Shown in pieces: positions 5,734 to 6,186 of a stretch of 6,186 bases of DNA. The translations under genes were made by a program, and so were the position numbers. The DNA comes from a bacterium. Lineage in GTDB: Bacteria; Zhuqueibacterota; Zhuqueibacteria; Thermofontimicrobiales; Thermofontimicrobiaceae. Where the stretch lies: positions 1-6,186 of the forward strand of contig DSAU01000476.1 of NCBI GenBank assembly GCA_011046315.1. Reading direction: 5' to 3'. The notes under the pieces were generated by a model. The model was not told the DNA's origin. It made no database searches and saw only the letters and a program-made list of their open reading frames with translations. The first letter of the stretch is position 1; each line of letters starts with the position of its first letter.

Positions 5734-6186
5734 ATGTCCGATTCAAACGATTACAACAATTTCGAGAACGATGACTTCGATGAAGAATGGGACGAGGAAA
5801 AATGGGAACAATTCTTTCAGCAGGAGGATGAGCAAAAACGGCGCCTTGAAGAATTAATTGAAAAATATGGTTTTTCTGAAAAGGGATTGCGCCGCGCTTT
5901 CGAAGAAATGGGTTATGACATTCCTGACGATTCGGAAGAAGAGGACGACATTGAAGAACAAGACCGTCCTGAGGATGAAGATATCGATGAATTATTGGAA
6001 CAACAATATGGAAGTTGGAGTCCGGAATTCAACGCGCGATCCAATTTGGAAAATGCCCACCCACTATTTCATGACTGTTACCACTTTATTTTGAATATGA
6101 TGAGAATCTTCAAGCATGTCAGCATCACTTCAAAGGAGCACCCTCTGGTAACGTTTCAAAGCGGTCTGTTTGAATGTATGAGTAAA
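5734..6186 (+). CDS. Acidic hypothetical protein, 3' end outside window
   Basis: An open frame of 151 codons begins at ATG 5734 and is still open at the last base, so the gene is partial at its C-terminus. AGGT (5724-5727) six bases upstream supports the start. I do not recognise the family. Residues 1-90 are extremely acidic (39 of 90 are Asp or Glu), with a basic/helical island at about 34-60 (QKRRLEELIEKYGFSEKGLRRAFEEMG) that looks like a small helical hairpin. After residue 92 the composition changes to a more ordinary, globular-looking stretch with aromatic, His and Cys residues (PLFHDCYHFILNMMRIFKHV, 110-129). This suggests a disordered acidic arm attached to a folded domain. No signal peptide or membrane segment is evident. 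It is transcribed divergently from the kamA-like gene, so a shared regulator is possible, but function is unknown. Confidence 0.8.
   Translation, partial: MSDSNDYNNFENDDFDEEWDEEKWEQFFQQEDEQKRRLEELIEKYGFSEKGLRRAFEEMGYDIPDDSEEEDDIEEQDRPEDEDIDELLEQQYGSWSPEFNARSNLENAHPLFHDCYHFILNMMRIFKHVSITSKEHPLVTFQSGLFECMSK

Noticed and set aside
5858..6094. 78-codon open frame at the right end
   Set aside because: It is an out-of-frame reading of the acidic-protein gene, which starts at 5734 with a ribosome site and stays open to the window end.

Overview
The window reads as a chromosomal stretch of a free-living, probably Gram-negative bacterium. A small Hsp20 chaperone with a textbook sigma-54 (-24/-12) promoter, a long radical-SAM aminomutase of the KamA family, a PPC/DUF296 protein and an SSS-family symporter fit the Bacteroidota/Calditrichota (FCB-type) range. 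That placement is an inference from protein flavour only and is weak. I see no mobile element, CRISPR array, tRNA or rRNA.

Layout: a plus-strand PPC-domain gene (81-614) converges on a minus-strand hsp20 gene (765-1193), and a strong hairpin terminator (712-740) lies between them. Upstream of hsp20 is a 259-bp regulatory gap holding a sigma-54 promoter and two 13-bp inverted-repeat sites 40 bp apart, placed as an enhancer-binding activator would need. Further along the minus strand lie a 622-residue sodium:solute symporter (1453-3321), with its own likely sigma-70 promoter, and a 640-residue KamA-like radical SAM protein (3444-5366). The last gene, on the plus strand from 5734, encodes a very acidic protein and runs off the window end. 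It is divergent from the kamA-like gene across a 367-bp gap with back-to-back promoters and an 18-bp perfect palindrome.

Functionally the genes look mostly independent: a stress chaperone, a transporter of unknown substrate and an aminomutase that may act on an acidic rather than a basic amino acid. A link between aminomutase and symporter (beta-amino acid or osmolyte metabolism) is possible but rests only on adjacency. The most notable points are the regulatory architecture of hsp20, the active-site substitutions and long N-terminal extension of the KamA-like protein, and a 13-A homopolymer inside the PPC gene that would truncate the product if its length changed by one.
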